The notes under the pieces were generated by a model. It was not told where the DNA came from, did no database searches, and saw only the letters and a list, made by a program, of their open reading frames with translations. The position numbers and the translations under genes are program-made. From Prostheceraeus crozeri (lineage: Eukaryota; Platyhelminthes; Polycladida; Euryleptidae), in assembly GCA_907163375.1 (NCBI GenBank), contig CAJQUW010007440.1, forward strand, positions 62,001 to 126,000: a DNA stretch of 64,000 nucleotides, read 5' to 3'. Of this stretch, positions 22,478 through 35,872 are shown piece after piece (the stretch's first letter is position 1; each line of letters opens with the position of its first letter).

Positions 22478-25400
22478 ATCATATCATAGAAACAGATAAA
22501 ACTTCATTCTTAACTAGCCAACTGGTGAAACTTCATTCTATTTCTAACATACAAACAGATAAAACTTTATTCTTAACATATGCACTATTGAAACATTAGT
22601 TTTAACTTGCAAACTATTGAAACTTTATTTTTAACTTGTTAACGGTTGAAACTTTGTTTTATTTCTAACATACAAACAGATAGAACTTTATTCTTAACTT
22701 GTAAACTGGTGAACCTTCATTTTATTTCTAACATATAAACAGATAGAACTTTATTCTTAACTTGTAAACTTAAACAGATAGAACTTTATTCTTAACTTGT
22801 AAACTATTGAAACTTTATTTTTAACTTATAAACGGTTGAAACTTTGTTTTATTTTTAACATACAAACAGATAGAACTTTATTCTTAACTTGTAAACTTAA
22901 ACAGATAGAACTTTATTCGTAACTTGTAAACTGGTGCAACTTCATTCTATTTCTAACATATAAACAAATAGAACTTTATTCTGAACATGCATACCATTGA
23001 AACTTTATTCTTAACTTGTAAACTGATGAAACTTCATTTTATTTCTAACATATAAACAGATAGAACTTTATTCTTAACTTGTAAACTGGTGAAACTTCAT
23101 TCTATTTCTAACATATAAACAGATAGAAGTTTATTTCTAACATACAATCAGATAGAACTTTATTCATAACTTGTAAACTGGTGAAACTTCATTCTATTTC
23201 TAACATATAAACAGATAGAACTTTATTCTTAACAAACACACCATTGAAACTTTATTCTTAACTTGTAAACTATCGAAACTTTATTTTTAACTTGTAAACG
23301 GTTGAAACTTTGTTTTATTTCTATCATAGAAACAGATAAAACTTCATTCTTAACTTGCCAACTGGTGAAACTTCATTCTATTTCTAACATACAAACAGAT
23401 AAAACTTTATTCTTAACATATGCACTATTGAAACATTAGTTTTAACTTGCAAACTATTGAAACATTATTTTTAACTTGTTAACGGTTGAAACTTTGTTTT
23501 ATTTCTAACATACAAACAGATAGAACTTTATTCTTAACTTGTAAACTGGTGAACCTTCATTTTATTTCTAACATAAAAACAGATAGAACTTCATTCTTAA
23601 CTTGTAAACTTAAACAGATAGAACTTTATTCGTAACTTATAAACTGGTGAAACTTCATTCTATTTCTAACATATAAACAAATAGAGCTTTATTCTGAACA
23701 TGCACACTATTGAAACATTATTCTTAACTTGTAAACTATTGAAACTTTATTTTTAACTTGTAAACGGGTGAAACTTCATTCTTTTTCTAACATATAAACA
23801 AATAGAACTTTATTCTGAACATGCACACTATTGAAACTTAATTCTTAACTTGTAAACTATTGAAACTTTATTTTTAACTTGTAAACTGATGAAACTTTGT
23901 TTTATTTCTATCATAGAAACATAAGAACTTCATTCTTAACTTGCCAACTGGTGAAACTTCATTCTATTTCTAACATACAAACAGATAAAACCTTATTCTT
24001 AACATATGCACTATTGAAACAGATAAAACTTTATTCTTAACATATGCACTATTGAAACATTAGTTTTAACTTGCAAACTATTGAAACTTTATTTTTAACT
24101 TGTTAACGGTTGAAACTTTGTTTTATTTCTAACATACAAACAGGTAGAACTTTATTCTTAACTTGTAAACTGGTGAACCTTCATTTTATTTCTAACATAT
24201 AAACAGATAGAACTTTATTCTTAACTTGTAAACTTAAACAGATAGAACTTTATTCTTAACTTGTAAACTATTGAAACTTTATTTTTAACTTATAAACGGT
24301 TGAAACTTTGTTTTATTTTTAACATACAAACAGATAGAACTTTATTCTTAACTTGTAAACTTAAACAGATAGAACTTTATTCGTAACTTGTAAACTGGTG
24401 CAACTTCATTCTATTTCTAACATATAAACAAATACAACTTTATTCTGAACATGCATACCATTGAAACTTTATTCTTAACTTGTAAACTGATGAAACTTCA
24501 TTTTATTTCTAACATATAAACAGATAGAACTTTATTCGTAACTTGTAAACTGGTGAAACTTTATTCTATTTCTAACATATAAACAGATAGAAGTTTATTT
24601 CTAACATACAATCAGATAGAACTTTATTCATAACTTGTAAACTGGTGAAACTTCATTCTATTTCTAACATATAAACAGATAGAACTTTATTCTTAACAAA
24701 CACACCATTGAAACTTTATTCTTAACTTGTAAACTATCGCAACTTTATTTTTAACTTGTAAACGGTTGAAACTTTGTTTTATTTCTATCATAGAAACAGA
24801 TAAAACTTCATTCTTAACTTGCCAACTGGTGAAACTTCATTCTATTTCTAACATACAAACAGATAAAACTTTATTCTTAACATATGCACTATTGAAACAT
24901 TAGTTTTAACTTGCAAACTATTGAAACTTTATTTTTAACTTGTTAACGGTTGAAACTTTGATTTATTTCTAACATACAAACAGATAGAACTTTATTCTTA
25001 ACTTGTAAACTGGTGAACCTTCATTTTATTTCTAACATAAAAACAGATAGAACTTCATTCTTAACTTGTAAACTTAAACAGATAGAACTTTATTCGTAAC
25101 TTGTAAACTGGTGAAACTTCATTCTATTTCTAACATATAAACAAATAGATCTTTATTCTGAACATGCACACTATTGAAACTTTATTCTTAACTTTTAAAC
25201 TATTGAAACTTTATTTTTAACTTGTAAACTGGTGAAACTTCATTCTTTTTCTAACATATAAACAAATAGAACTTTATTCTGAACATGCACACTATTGAAA
25301 CTTAATTCTTAACTTGTAAGCTATTGAAACTTTATTTTTAACTTGTAAACTGATGAAACTTTGTTTTATTTCTGTCATAGAAACGGATAAAACTTTATTC

Positions 25401-28400
25401 TTAACTTGCCAACTGGTGAAACTTCATTCTATTTCTAACATACAAACAGATAAAACCTTATTCTTAACATATGCACTATTGAAACAGATAAAACTTTATT
25501 CTTAACATATGCACTATTGAAACATTAGTTTTAACTTGCAAACTATTGAAACTTTATTTTTAACTTGTTAACGGTTGAAACTTTGTTTTATTTCTAACAT
25601 ACAAACAGATAGAACTTTATTCTTAACTTGTAAACTGGTGAACCTTCATTTTATTTCTAACATGTAAACAGATAGAACTTTATTCTTGACATGTAAACTT
25701 AAACAGATATAACTTTATTCATAACTTGGAAACTGGTGAAACTTCATTCTTTTTCTAACATAAATAAATAGAACTTTATTCTGAACATGCATACCATTGA
25801 AACTTTATTCTTAACTTGTAAACTATTGAAACTTTATTCTTAACTTGTAAACTGATGAAACTTCATTTTATTTCTAACATACAAACAGATAGAACTTTAT
25901 TCGTAACTTGTAAACTTGTGAAACTTCATTCTTTTTCTAACATATAAACAAGTAGAACTTTATTCTGAACATGCACACTATTGAAACTTTATTCTTAACT
26001 TGTAAACTATTGAAACTTCATTCTTTACTTGTAAACTGATGAAACTTCATTTTATTTCTAACATATAAACAGATAGAACTTTATTCGTAACTTGTAAACT
26101 GGTGAAACTTCATTCTATTTCTAACATATAAACAAATAGATCTTTATTCTGAACATGCACACTATTGAAACTTAATTCTTAACTTGTAAACTATTGAAAC
26201 TTTATTTTTAACTTGTAAACTGATGAAACTTTGTTTTATTTCTATCATAGAAACATAAGAACTTCATTCTTAACTTGCCAACTGGTGAATCTTCATTCTA
26301 TTTCTAACATACAAACAGATAAAACCTTATTCTTAACATATGCACTATTGAAACAGATAAAACTTTATTCTTAACATATGCACTATTGAAACATTAGTTT
26401 TAACTTGCAAACTATTGAAACTTTATTTTTAACTTGTTAACGGTTGAAACTTTGTTTTATTTCTAACATACAAACAGGTAGAACTTTATTCTTAACTTGT
26501 AAACTGGTGAACCTTCATTTTATTTCTAACATATAAACAGATAGAACTTTATTCTTAACTTGTAAACTTAAACAGATAGAACTTTATTCTTAACTTGTAA
26601 ACTATTGAAACTTTATTTTTAACTTATAAACGGTTGAAACTTTGTTTTATTTTTAACATACAAACAGATAGAACTTTATTCTTAACTTGTAAACTTAAAC
26701 AGATAGAACTTTATTCGTAACTTGTAAACTGGTGCAACTTCATTCTATTTCTAACATATAAACAAATAGAACTTTATTCTGAACATGCATACCATTGAAA
26801 CTTTATTCTTAACTTGTAAACTGATGAAACTTCATTTTATTTCTAACATATAAACAGATAGAACTTTATTCGTAACTTGTAAACTGGTGAAACTTCATTC
26901 TATTTCTAACATATAAACAGATAGAAGTTTATTTCTAACATACAATCAGATAGAACTTTATTCATAACTTGTAAACTGGTGAAACTTCATTCTATTTCTA
27001 ACATATAAACAGATAGAACTTTATTCTTAACAAACACACCATTGAAACTTTATTCTTAACTTGTAAACTATCGCAACTTTATTTTTAACTTGTTAACGGT
27101 TGAAACTTTGTTTTATTTCTAACATACAAACAGATAGAACTTTATTCTTAACTTGTAAACTGGTGAACCTTCATTTTATTTCTAACATAAAAACAGATAG
27201 AACTTCATTCTTAACTTGTAAACTGGTGAACCTTCATTTTATTTCTAACATAAAAACAGATAGAACTTCATTCTTAACTTGTAAACTTAAACAGATAGAA
27301 CTTTATTCGTAACTTGTAAACTGGTGAAACTTCATTCTATTTCTAACATATAAACAAATAGAACTTTATTCTGAACATGCACACTATTGAAACTTTATTC
27401 TTAACTTTTAAACTATTGAAACTTTATTTTTAACTTGTAAACTGGTGAAACTTCATTCTTTTTCTAACATATAAACAAATAGAACTTTATTCTGAACATG
27501 CACACTATTGAAACTTAATTCTTAACTTGTAAGCTATTGAAACTTTATTTTTAACTTGTAAACTGATGAAACTTTGTTTTATTTCTGTCATAGAAACGGA
27601 TAAAACTTTATTCTTAACTTGCCAACTGGTGAAACTTCATTCTATTTCTAACATACAAACAGATAAAACCTTATTCTTAACATATGCACTATTGAAACAG
27701 ATAAAACTTTATTCTTAACATATGCACTATTGAAACATTAGTTTTAACTTGCAAACTATTGAAACTTTATTTTTAACTTGTTAACGGTTGAAACTTTGTT
27801 TTATTTCTAACATACAAACAGATAGAACTTTATTCTTAACTTGTAAACTGGTGAACCTTCATTTTATTTCTAACATGTAAACAGATAGAACTTTATTCTT
27901 GACATGTAAACTTAAACAGATATAACTTTATTCATAACTTGGAAACTGGTGAAACTTCATTCTTTTTCTAACATATAAATAAATAGAACTTTATTCTGAA
28001 CATGCATACCATTGAAACTGTATTCTTAACTTGTAAACTATTGAAACTTTATTCTTAACTTGTAAACTGATGAAACTTCATTTTATTTCTAACATACAAA
28101 CAGATAGAACTTTATTCGTAACTTGTAAACTTGTGAAACTTCATTCTTTTTCTAACATATAAACAAGTAGAACTTTATTCTGAACATGCACACTATTGAA
28201 ACTTTATTCTTAACTTGTAAACTATTGAAACTTCATTCTTTACTTGTAAACTGATGAAACTTCATTTTATTTCTAACATATAAACAGATAGAACTTTATT
28301 CGTAACTTGTAAACTGGTGAAACTTCATTCTATTTCTAACATATAAACAGATAGAAGTTTATTCTGAACATGCACACTATTGAAACTTAATTCTTAACTT

Positions 28401-31400
28401 GTAAACTATTGAAACTTTATTTTTAACTTGTAAACTGATGAAACTTTGTTTTATTTCTATCATAGAAACATAAGAACTTCATTCCTAACTTGCCAACTGG
28501 TGAAACTTCATTCTATTTCTAACATACAAACAGATAAAACTTTATTCTTAACATATGCACTATTGAAACAGATAAAACTTTATTCTTAACATATGCACTA
28601 TTGAAACATTAGTTTTAACTTGCAAACTATTGAAACTTTATTTTTAACTTGTTAACGGTTGAAACTTTGTTTTATTTCTAACATACAAACAGATAGAACT
28701 TTATTCTTAACTTGTAAACTGGTGAACCTTCATTTTATTTCTAACATATAAACAGATAGAACTTTATTCTTAACTTGTAAACTTAAACAGATAGAACTTT
28801 ATTCTTAACTTGTAAACTATTGAAACTTTATTTTTAACTTATAAACGGTTGAAACTTTGTTTTATTTTTAACATACAAACAGATAGAACTTAAACAGATA
28901 GAACTTTATTCGTAACTTGTAAACTGGTGCAACTTCATTCTATTTCTAACATATAAACAAATAGAACTTTATTCTGAACATGCATACCATTGAAACTTTA
29001 TTCTTAACTTGTAAACTGATGAAACTTCATTTTATTTCTAACATATAAACAGATAGAACTTTATTCTTAACTTGTAAACTGGTGAAACTTCATTCTATTT
29101 CTAACATATAAACAGATAGAAGTTTATTTCTAACATACAATCAGATAGAACTTTATTCATAACTTGTAAACTGGTGAAACTTCATTCTATTTCTAACATA
29201 TAAACAGATAGAACTTTATTCTTAACAAACACACCATTGAAACTTTATTCTTAACTTGTAAACTATCGCAACTTTATTTTTAACTTGTAAACGGTTGAAA
29301 CTTTGTTTTATTTCTATCATAGAAACAGATAAAACTTCATTCTTAACTTGCCAACTGGTGAAACTTCATTCTATTTCTAACATACAAACAGATAAAACTT
29401 TATTCTTAACATATGCACTATTGAAACATTAGTTTTAACTTGCAAACTATTGAAACTTTATTTTTAACTTGTTAACGGTTGAAACTTTGTTTTATTTCTA
29501 ACATACAAACAGATAGAACTTTATTCTTAACTTGTAAACTGGTGAACCTTCATTTTATTTCTAACATAAAAACAGATAGAACTTCATTCTTAACTTGTAA
29601 ACTTAAACAGATAGAACTTTATTCGTAACTTGTAAACTGGTGAAACTTCATTCTATTTCTAACATATAAACAAATAGAACTTTATTCTGAACATGCACAC
29701 TATTGAAACTTTATTCTTAACTTTTAAACTATTGAAACTTTATTTTTAACTTGTAAACTGGTGAAACTTCATTCTTTTTCTAACATATAAACAAATAGAA
29801 CTTTATTCTGAACATGCACACTATTGAAACTTAATTCTTAACTTGTAAGCTATTGAAACTTTATTTTTAACTTGTAAACTGATGAAACTTTGTTTTATTT
29901 CTGTCATAGAAACGGATAAAACTTTATTCTTAACTTGCCAACTGGTGAAACTTCATTCTATTTCTAACATACAAACAGATAAAACCTTATTCTTAACATA
30001 TGCACTATTGAAACAGATAAAACTTTATTCTTAACATATGCACTATTGAAACATTAGTTTTAACTTGCAAACTATTGAAACTTTATTTTTAACTTGTTAA
30101 CGGTTGAAACTTTGTTTTATTTCTAACATACAAACAGATAGAACTTTATTCTTAACTTGTAAACTGGTGAACCTTCATTTTATTTCTAACATGTAAACAG
30201 ATAGAACTTTATTCTTGACATGTAAACTTAAACAGATATAACTTTATTCATAACTTGGAAACTGGTGAAACTTCATTCTTTTTCTAACATATAAATAAAT
30301 AGAACTTTATTCTGAACATGCATACCATTGAAACTGTATTCTTAACTTGTAAACTATTGAAACTTTATTCTTAACTTGTAAACTGATGAAACTTCATTTT
30401 ATTTCTAACATACAAACAGATAGAACTTTATTCGTAACTTGTAAACTTGTGAAACTTCATTCTTTTTCTAACATATAAACAAGTAGAACTTTATTCTGAA
30501 CATGCACACTATTGAAACTTTATTCTTAACTTGTAAACTATTGAAACTTCATTCTTTACTTGTAAACTGATGAAACTTCATTTTATTTCTAACATATAAA
30601 CAGATAGAACTTTATTCGTAACTTGTAAACTGGTGAAACTTCATTCTATTTCTAACATATAAACAGATAGAAGTTTATTTCTAACATACAAACAGATAGA
30701 ACTTTATTCTTAACTTGCCAACTGGTGAAACTTCATTATATTTCTAACATACAAACAGATAAAACTTTATTCTTAACATACACAATATTGAAACTTTATT
30801 CTTAACTTGAAAACTATTGAAACTTTATATTTAACTTGTAAACGGTTGAAACTTTGTTTTATTTCTATCATAGAAACAGATAAAACTTCATTCTTAACTT
30901 GCCAACTGGTGAAACTTCATTATATTTCTAACATACACAATATTGAAACTTTTTTCTTAACTTGTAAACTATTGAAACTTTATTTTTAACTTGTAAACGG
31001 TTGAAACTTTGTTTTATTTCTATCATAGAAACATAAGAAATTCATTCTTAACTTGCCAACTGGTAAAACTTCATTCTATTTCTAACATACAAACAGATAA
31101 AACTTTATTCTTAACATATGCACTATTGAAACATTAGTTTTAACTTGCAAACTATTGAAACTTTATTTTTAACTTGTTAACTTAAACAGATAGAACTTTA
31201 TTCGTAACTTGTAAACTGGTCAACCTACGTTTTATTTCTAACATATAAACAAATAGAACTTTATTCTTAACTTGTAAACTGGTGAAACTTCATTCTATTT
31301 CTAACATATAAACAGATAGAAGTTTATTTCTAACATACAAACAGATAGAACTTTATTCTTAACTTGTAAACTGGTGAACCTTCATTTTATTTCTAACTTG

Positions 31401-32720
31401 TAAACTCTTGAAACTTTATTTTGATATACAAACAGCTAAAACTTTATTTCTAACGTATACACCATTGAAACTTAATTTCTAACTTGTAAACTATTGAAAC
31501 TTTATTTTTAACTTGTAAACGGTTGAAACTTTGTTTCATTTCTATCATAGAAACAGATAAAACTTCATTCTTAACTTGCCAACTCGTGAAACTTCATTCT
31601 ATTTCTAACATACAAACAGATAAAACTTTATTCTCAACATATGCAATATTGAAACATTAGTTTTAACTTGCAAGCTATTGAAACTTTATTTCATTTCTGA
31701 CATACAAGCAGATAAAACTTTATTCTTAACTTGTAAACTGGTGAAGCTTCTTTTTATTTCTAACTTGTAAACTCTTGAAACTTTATTTTGATATACAAAC
31801 AGCTAAAACTTTATTTCTAACGTATACACCATTGAAACTTAATTTCTAACTTGTAAACTCTTGAAACAGTTATAATTTTAGTTTTAACTTGTAGACTGTT
31901 GAAACTTTATTTCTAACTGGTAAACTGTTGAAATGATATCTTTCATTTACAAATCGTAGAACACTTTGTCCAACTTGTAAACATTTACAAATAGTAGAAC
32001 ACTTTGTCCAACTTGTAAACTAGTAAATCTTGTTCGTCATCGAATCTAACTATTTAAATCTTCATCATTGAAATCAATGTTCCACAGTCGGAGTAAAAGT
32101 TTGAGATGATACACTCCTGGCAAACTAACTCATGAAGTAGCTTTGCTGTGATACATTTCTATCTGTAAACATATGATAATGTTAAAGTGAATCTAAAACT
32201 TTTCAGCTTATTAATTGTTCATCGTTGCATCAACGCTTTAACTCGTGAACAGTTATAATTTATTTTTAATTTGCACTTAGTCTAACTTGTAAACTCTTGA
32301 AACTTTATTTTGATATACAAACAGCTAAGACTTTATTTCTAACGCATACACTATTGAAACTTTATTTCTAACTTGTAAACTCTTGAAACTTTATTTTGAT
32401 ATACAAACAGCTAAAACTTTATTTCTAACGTATACACCATTGAAACTTAATTTCTAACTTGTAAACTCTTGAAACAGTTATAATTTTATTTTTAATTTAC
32501 ACTTAGTCTAACTTGTCAACTAGTAAATCTTGCGATCTTATTTTTACAAACAGTTACACCTTTATTTCTAACGCATACACTATTGAAGCTTTATTTTTTA
32601 ACTTGTAAAGTGGTGAAACTTTACTTTTTATCTTGTAAACTTTATTTTGTTTCTAACATACAAACAGATAAAGCTTTATTTCTAACGCACACACTATTGA
32701 AACTTTATTTTCAATCTGTA
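22478..32720 (-). repeat. AT-rich tandem array, right arm (inverted)
   Basis: The same array in reverse orientation, starting abruptly at about 22,478, the palindrome centre. It is about 2.7 times longer than the left array. Higher-order units of about 2.2-2.3 kb recur: the same marker stretch lies near 25,917, 28,137 and 30,447. The island seen twice in the left arm occurs once, at about 32,020-32,250. AATAAA signals lie on the minus strand, so both arrays point their signals at the centre. Short ORFs (27,100-27,312; 30,807-30,989) are translated repeat. Confidence 0.9.
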
Positions 32721-33005
32721 AATTGTTGAAACTATATCTTTCATTTACAAATAGTAGAACGCTTAGTCTAACTTGTAAATCTTATGACACTTCATATGGG
32801 TGATGATGGTAGCTGAAATAGTGTTAAATAAAATTTAGATAGCTTACATGATACAGGGATAGCAATCGACTGCGATCCATGTGTAAAGAGCTTGTTAGAC
32901 TACGGATGGGCTTAAGTGGATGATTTAACCATGTATACTTTATTCATTTGGAAATAGTAGCACGCTTAGTCTAACTTGTAAATCTTATAACATTTCATAT
33001 GGGCG

Positions 33006-33620
33006 ATGATGGTAGATGAAATAGTGTCAAATAAAATTAAGATAGCCTACACTTCTGATACAGGGATAGCAATCGACTGCGATCCATGTGTAAAGAGCTT
33101 GTTAGACTACGGAAGAGAGAAGTGTGTTATGTTGCGTGTGGCGCGTGAGTGTCCTCCCATTTCATTCCATTCATCAATTCGTCTCATTGATAGAGACAGG
33201 TAGAACTCATGGTTCTCATAACGTATGCAATGGAAAGTTTTAGGCAACCTTCGACAGTTGGCTAAATGTCGCCCTGGCGCGAATGCATACTACGTTGAGA
33301 CAGAGGCAATCACTTGCAAACATGACGCAGAGAGGTTAAACAAGATTGACCATTGCCGAATGTCCCTTGCGGTATACATAGCTACGGGTTTCACCGCCGC
33401 CCTTTACAGGAACGCCCGTCGAAAGGAAGTATTACACCGAACTTCATTTGCAACGTTCAAGTTGACTGATAGCAGATTCAACTTAATGATAGTATTCGCC
33501 AGTCCGAAGACTGCCCAGGGCAAACCGCGAGGAGGTTCTATCATGTCTTGCCCCATGGTGGCCCTTAAGAGAGCCGATGGTTCGTTCTCGGGGTGTGAAT
33601 TTGACTATTGGCTGGAATAG
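33006..33620 (+). CDS. Candidate gene D (antisense), right arm
   Basis: Mirror of the left-arm candidate: ORFs at 33,006-33,203 and 33,225-33,620. A donor at 33,145 (GCGC|GTGAGT) and an AG at 33,236-33,237 would join them in frame (93-nt intron, about 173 aa). One residue differs from the left arm near the start (Asp for Val). The same doubts apply: weak acceptor, no promoter recognised, and overlap with a cassette. Confidence 0.3.
33453..33596 (-). promoter_or_regulatory. Inter-gene cassette, right arm, after gene C
   Basis: Mirror of left cassette copy 3, including its ATGGGG variant behind the stem, which shows that the two arms correspond copy by copy. Confidence 0.75.
33560..33575 (-). 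terminator. Histone-type 3' stem-loop, gene C right
   Basis: Minus-strand GGCTCTCTTAAGGGCC followed by ACC, 30 bp behind the gene C stop. Confidence 0.6.
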
Positions 33621-33859
33621 TCAATGGGTATGACGGTTAGGTTGTCATAGACCCTATACCGCCGAGGTCGTACTGGTGCATCTGGCACCTTTCGGATGCG
33701 AGTGGTATTTGGAGTCCACACCCCATCCGTCCAAACAATCTTCTCGATCTTCCCCTTCTTATCATCCTCTTCATCCCACTCGTCGAGGATGACGAACTCG
33801 GGAATAGCGTTGTCTTCATCGATGAAGACGGGAATGTTGTCGGCAGATGTCGCTTCCAT
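33605..33859 (-). CDS. Gene C, right copy: unknown 84-aa protein
   Basis: Encodes the same 84-residue acidic-then-basic protein as the left arm, with the same short leader and TATA box (33,900-33,907). Identity of the protein while neighbouring DNA has changed is consistent with constraint or gene conversion; with so few differences this is only suggestive. Confidence 0.65.
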   Translation of the reverse strand: MEATSADNIPVFIDEDNAIPEFVILDEWDEEDDKKGKIEKIVWTDGVWTPNTTRIRKVPDAPVRPRRYRVYDNLTVIPIDYSSQ

Positions 33860-33973
33860 CGTGACTTCAAATTGAATTAGAAGTGCTACAATCTTCTGGC
33901 TTATATAGGGTTTTCAACAATGAATTGCTCAACAGCGAATCAGAATGCTTCAGGGATAGCAATCGACTGCATA

Positions 33974-34114
33974 ACGTTCAAGTTGACTGATAGCAGATTC
34001 AACTTAATGATAGTATTCGCCAGTCCGAAGACTGCCCAGGGCAAACCGCGAGGAGGTTCTATCATGTCTTGCCCCTAGGTGGCCCTTAAGAGAGCCGGTG
34101 GTTCGTTCTCGGGA
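33974..34114 (-). promoter_or_regulatory. Inter-gene cassette, right arm, after gene B
   Basis: Mirror of left cassette copy 2, with the same ACCACC variant before the stem. Confidence 0.75.
34081..34096 (-). terminator. Histone-type 3' stem-loop, gene B right
   Basis: Same 16-base stem-loop on the minus strand, 30 bp behind the gene B stop. Confidence 0.6.
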
Positions 34115-34125
34115 GTAACGTCATC

Positions 34126-34392
34126 TTACACCCTACCAATTCTACTGAGAGAGTCTTTGACTCTCTCTTTGGTAGCACTGTCGACTTCCACACTAACTGG
34201 TACATGGCTAAAAAGTGGAATGTAGCGCCATTCCGTTGGATTGACAGCAGTTGCTGTCATCGGATTGCCAATCCGAGCAAGATTATTATAAACTCTGTCT
34301 TGCTCCTCTAGCCTGACAAACTCCTCAAATAAATTTCGCGGCCTTAACTGCGGTCCGCGAGGAGAGCTGACTTGACTGTTCGGCGTCTGCAT
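34126..34392 (-). CDS. Gene B, right copy: unknown 88-aa protein
   Basis: Mirror of left gene B, with one amino-acid difference (Thr for Ile in the MTA-AVN stretch). TATA box at 34,424-34,431 and the same very short leader. Function unknown. Confidence 0.65.
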   Translation of the reverse strand: MQTPNSQVSSPRGPQLRPRNLFEEFVRLEEQDRVYNNLARIGNPMTATAVNPTEWRYIPLFSHVPVSVEVDSATKERVKDSLSRIGRV

Positions 34393-34449
34393 GATTGAAA
34401 TGAAATGAAATGAGAGGCAGTGGTTTATATACCCCTCTAACGCGACGCA

Positions 34450-34590
34450 ACGTTCAAGTTGACTGATAGCAGATTCAACTTAATGATAGTATTCGCCAGT
34501 CCGAAGACTGCCCAGGGCAAACCGCGTGGAGGTTCTATCATGTCTTGCCCCTAGGTGGCCCTTAAGAGAGCCGATGGTTCGTTCTCGGGA
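34450..34590 (-). promoter_or_regulatory. Inter-gene cassette, right arm, after gene A
   Basis: Mirror of left cassette copy 1, with one visible change in the CGCGGTTTG segment (CGTG here). Confidence 0.75.
34557..34572 (-). terminator. Histone-type 3' stem-loop, gene A right
   Basis: Same stem-loop on the minus strand, reached after the putative 60-bp 3' intron of gene A. Confidence 0.6.
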
Positions 34591-34688
34591 GTGAATTGAT
34601 GGGGTGGTGAAGGCGGGCAAAGATCTGCAATGAAAATGATATGTATTAGAATAGGATATACTATCTTATTTACTTTTCACTTACCAAG

Positions 34689-35855
34689 TTAGCCATCCTT
34701 TGGCAGTCTCGCGCGCTTCCGAATCGAGAATTTATGTAAGTGACCGCGCATTCGTAGGCTGGCGTGCAAACATTTTTTCGTCGGATGGCCGTTATAGCAA
34801 ATTATTGATTCGTCGAGGCTTTGATTTACCAATACTTCGCCGGCCAAATGATTATCCCGAATAGGGATGTGAAACTCAAACAAACGATCCTCATTCACAC
34901 GTTCCCACTCATCCCTCATGCGCTCCAACTTCTCATACGCCTGCCTCTCATCACCCCGCCGAGCCACAGTCCTCTCCAACTCAACATTCCTCGCTCTCAA
35001 CACACTCATCTCCTTCATCATCTCCTCAAACTTCGCTTCTGCATCTCTCATTCTTCTCTCCGCAGCACTCGCCCTCTTCTCACACTCATCATTCTTCTCT
35101 TCCAACTCTCGCGTCTTTTTCTTCAAATCAGTCACACTACGCCTCATTCTAATATTTTCATCCGCTACCTCCTTCGACTTCAGTTCCTTCTTTTTCAACT
35201 CATCCAACTCCTTCACAACTTCATCCTTCACTTTCTTCAAACTCTCATACTTATTCACCAACAAATCATGCGCCATCTGCTGCGAAACATGCCTCTTCTC
35301 TTCATCCTTCAACCACCTCGCCGACTGCACACGAATCCCACCACTCTTCACTTTTGGGGAAGATGAGCTCTTCGGGGGGTCGGTGATGACAATGTTTGAC
35401 ACCTCCGACGACGAAGAGCTCAACTTCCTCACACGCTCCCTATCTAAATCCACATCATCCTCATCATCACTCTCAAGCACTCTCTTTCGCTCAATCTCAC
35501 CCTCCAACGACGCAACCGCTCTCGCCAACTCATCATTCTCAACAACATTCTCAACAACATTCTCAACCTTACCCTCTCGCTCGATCGCCAACATTCGCTC
35601 CCTCTCTTCCACAATCAACTGCGTAAATCTCAAGTCACTCACTAAACCACCACTACAGTCAGCATGCACTCTGTAGAAACGCGCCTCATCCTCATCACCC
35701 TTCAGCACTCTACACTTCACACACGCAACCCTATTCAAGATAATCATGTGGCCGGTGCCCGCCTTCTTTACATGCGCCTTGGCGTCCGCACTGCGATTGA
35801 TTCGACCGCACGCACACATTTTTATATGATATTTGCGATTCTTATCATTAGCCAT
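34689..35855 (-). CDS. Gene A, right copy: 388-aa Cys/His and coiled-coil protein
   Basis: Unrecognised; the intact copy. Start ATG at 35,855 (MANDKNRK) is chosen because the upstream in-frame Met lies inside a probable intron ending CTTACAG. Residues 14-67 form a candidate zinc site: C14, C16, H28, H36, C45, C48, H64, C67. A charged helix covers about 77-125, then an acidic and Ser-rich linker (about 128-165). A long heptad-like coiled coil rich in Glu, Lys and Arg runs through about 181-325. The C-terminus has a second Cys/His patch (C353, H357, C362, H364, H372, H374) and a basic tail. No catalytic motif, signal peptide or membrane segment. Only a few residues differ from the left copy (for example Met/Ile and Lys/Asn in the coil). 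A structural, dimerising, possibly DNA-associated protein is plausible but not shown. Confidence 0.7.
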   Translation of the reverse strand: MANDKNRKYHIKMCACGRINRSADAKAHVKKAGTGHMIILNRVACVKCRVLKGDEDEARFYRVHADCSGGLVSDLRFTQLIVEERERMLAIEREGKVENVVENVVENDELARAVASLEGEIERKRVLESDDEDDVDLDRERVRKLSSSSSEVSNIVITDPPKSSSSPKVKSGGIRVQSARWLKDEEKRHVSQQMAHDLLVNKYESLKKVKDEVVKELDELKKKELKSKEVADENIRMRRSVTDLKKKTRELEEKNDECEKRASAAERRMRDAEAKFEEMMKEMSVLRARNVELERTVARRGDERQAYEKLERMRDEWERVNEDRLFEFHIPIRDNHLAGEVLVNQSLDESIICYNGHPTKKCLHASLRMRGHLHKFSIRKRARLPKDG

Positions 35856-35872
35856 GCCTGATTTATCGTTAG

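Noticed and set aside
18766-32720. CRISPR-like reading of the regular short repeats
   Set aside because: Units are contiguous and diverged, without unique spacers of fixed length or cas genes, in a eukaryotic setting.
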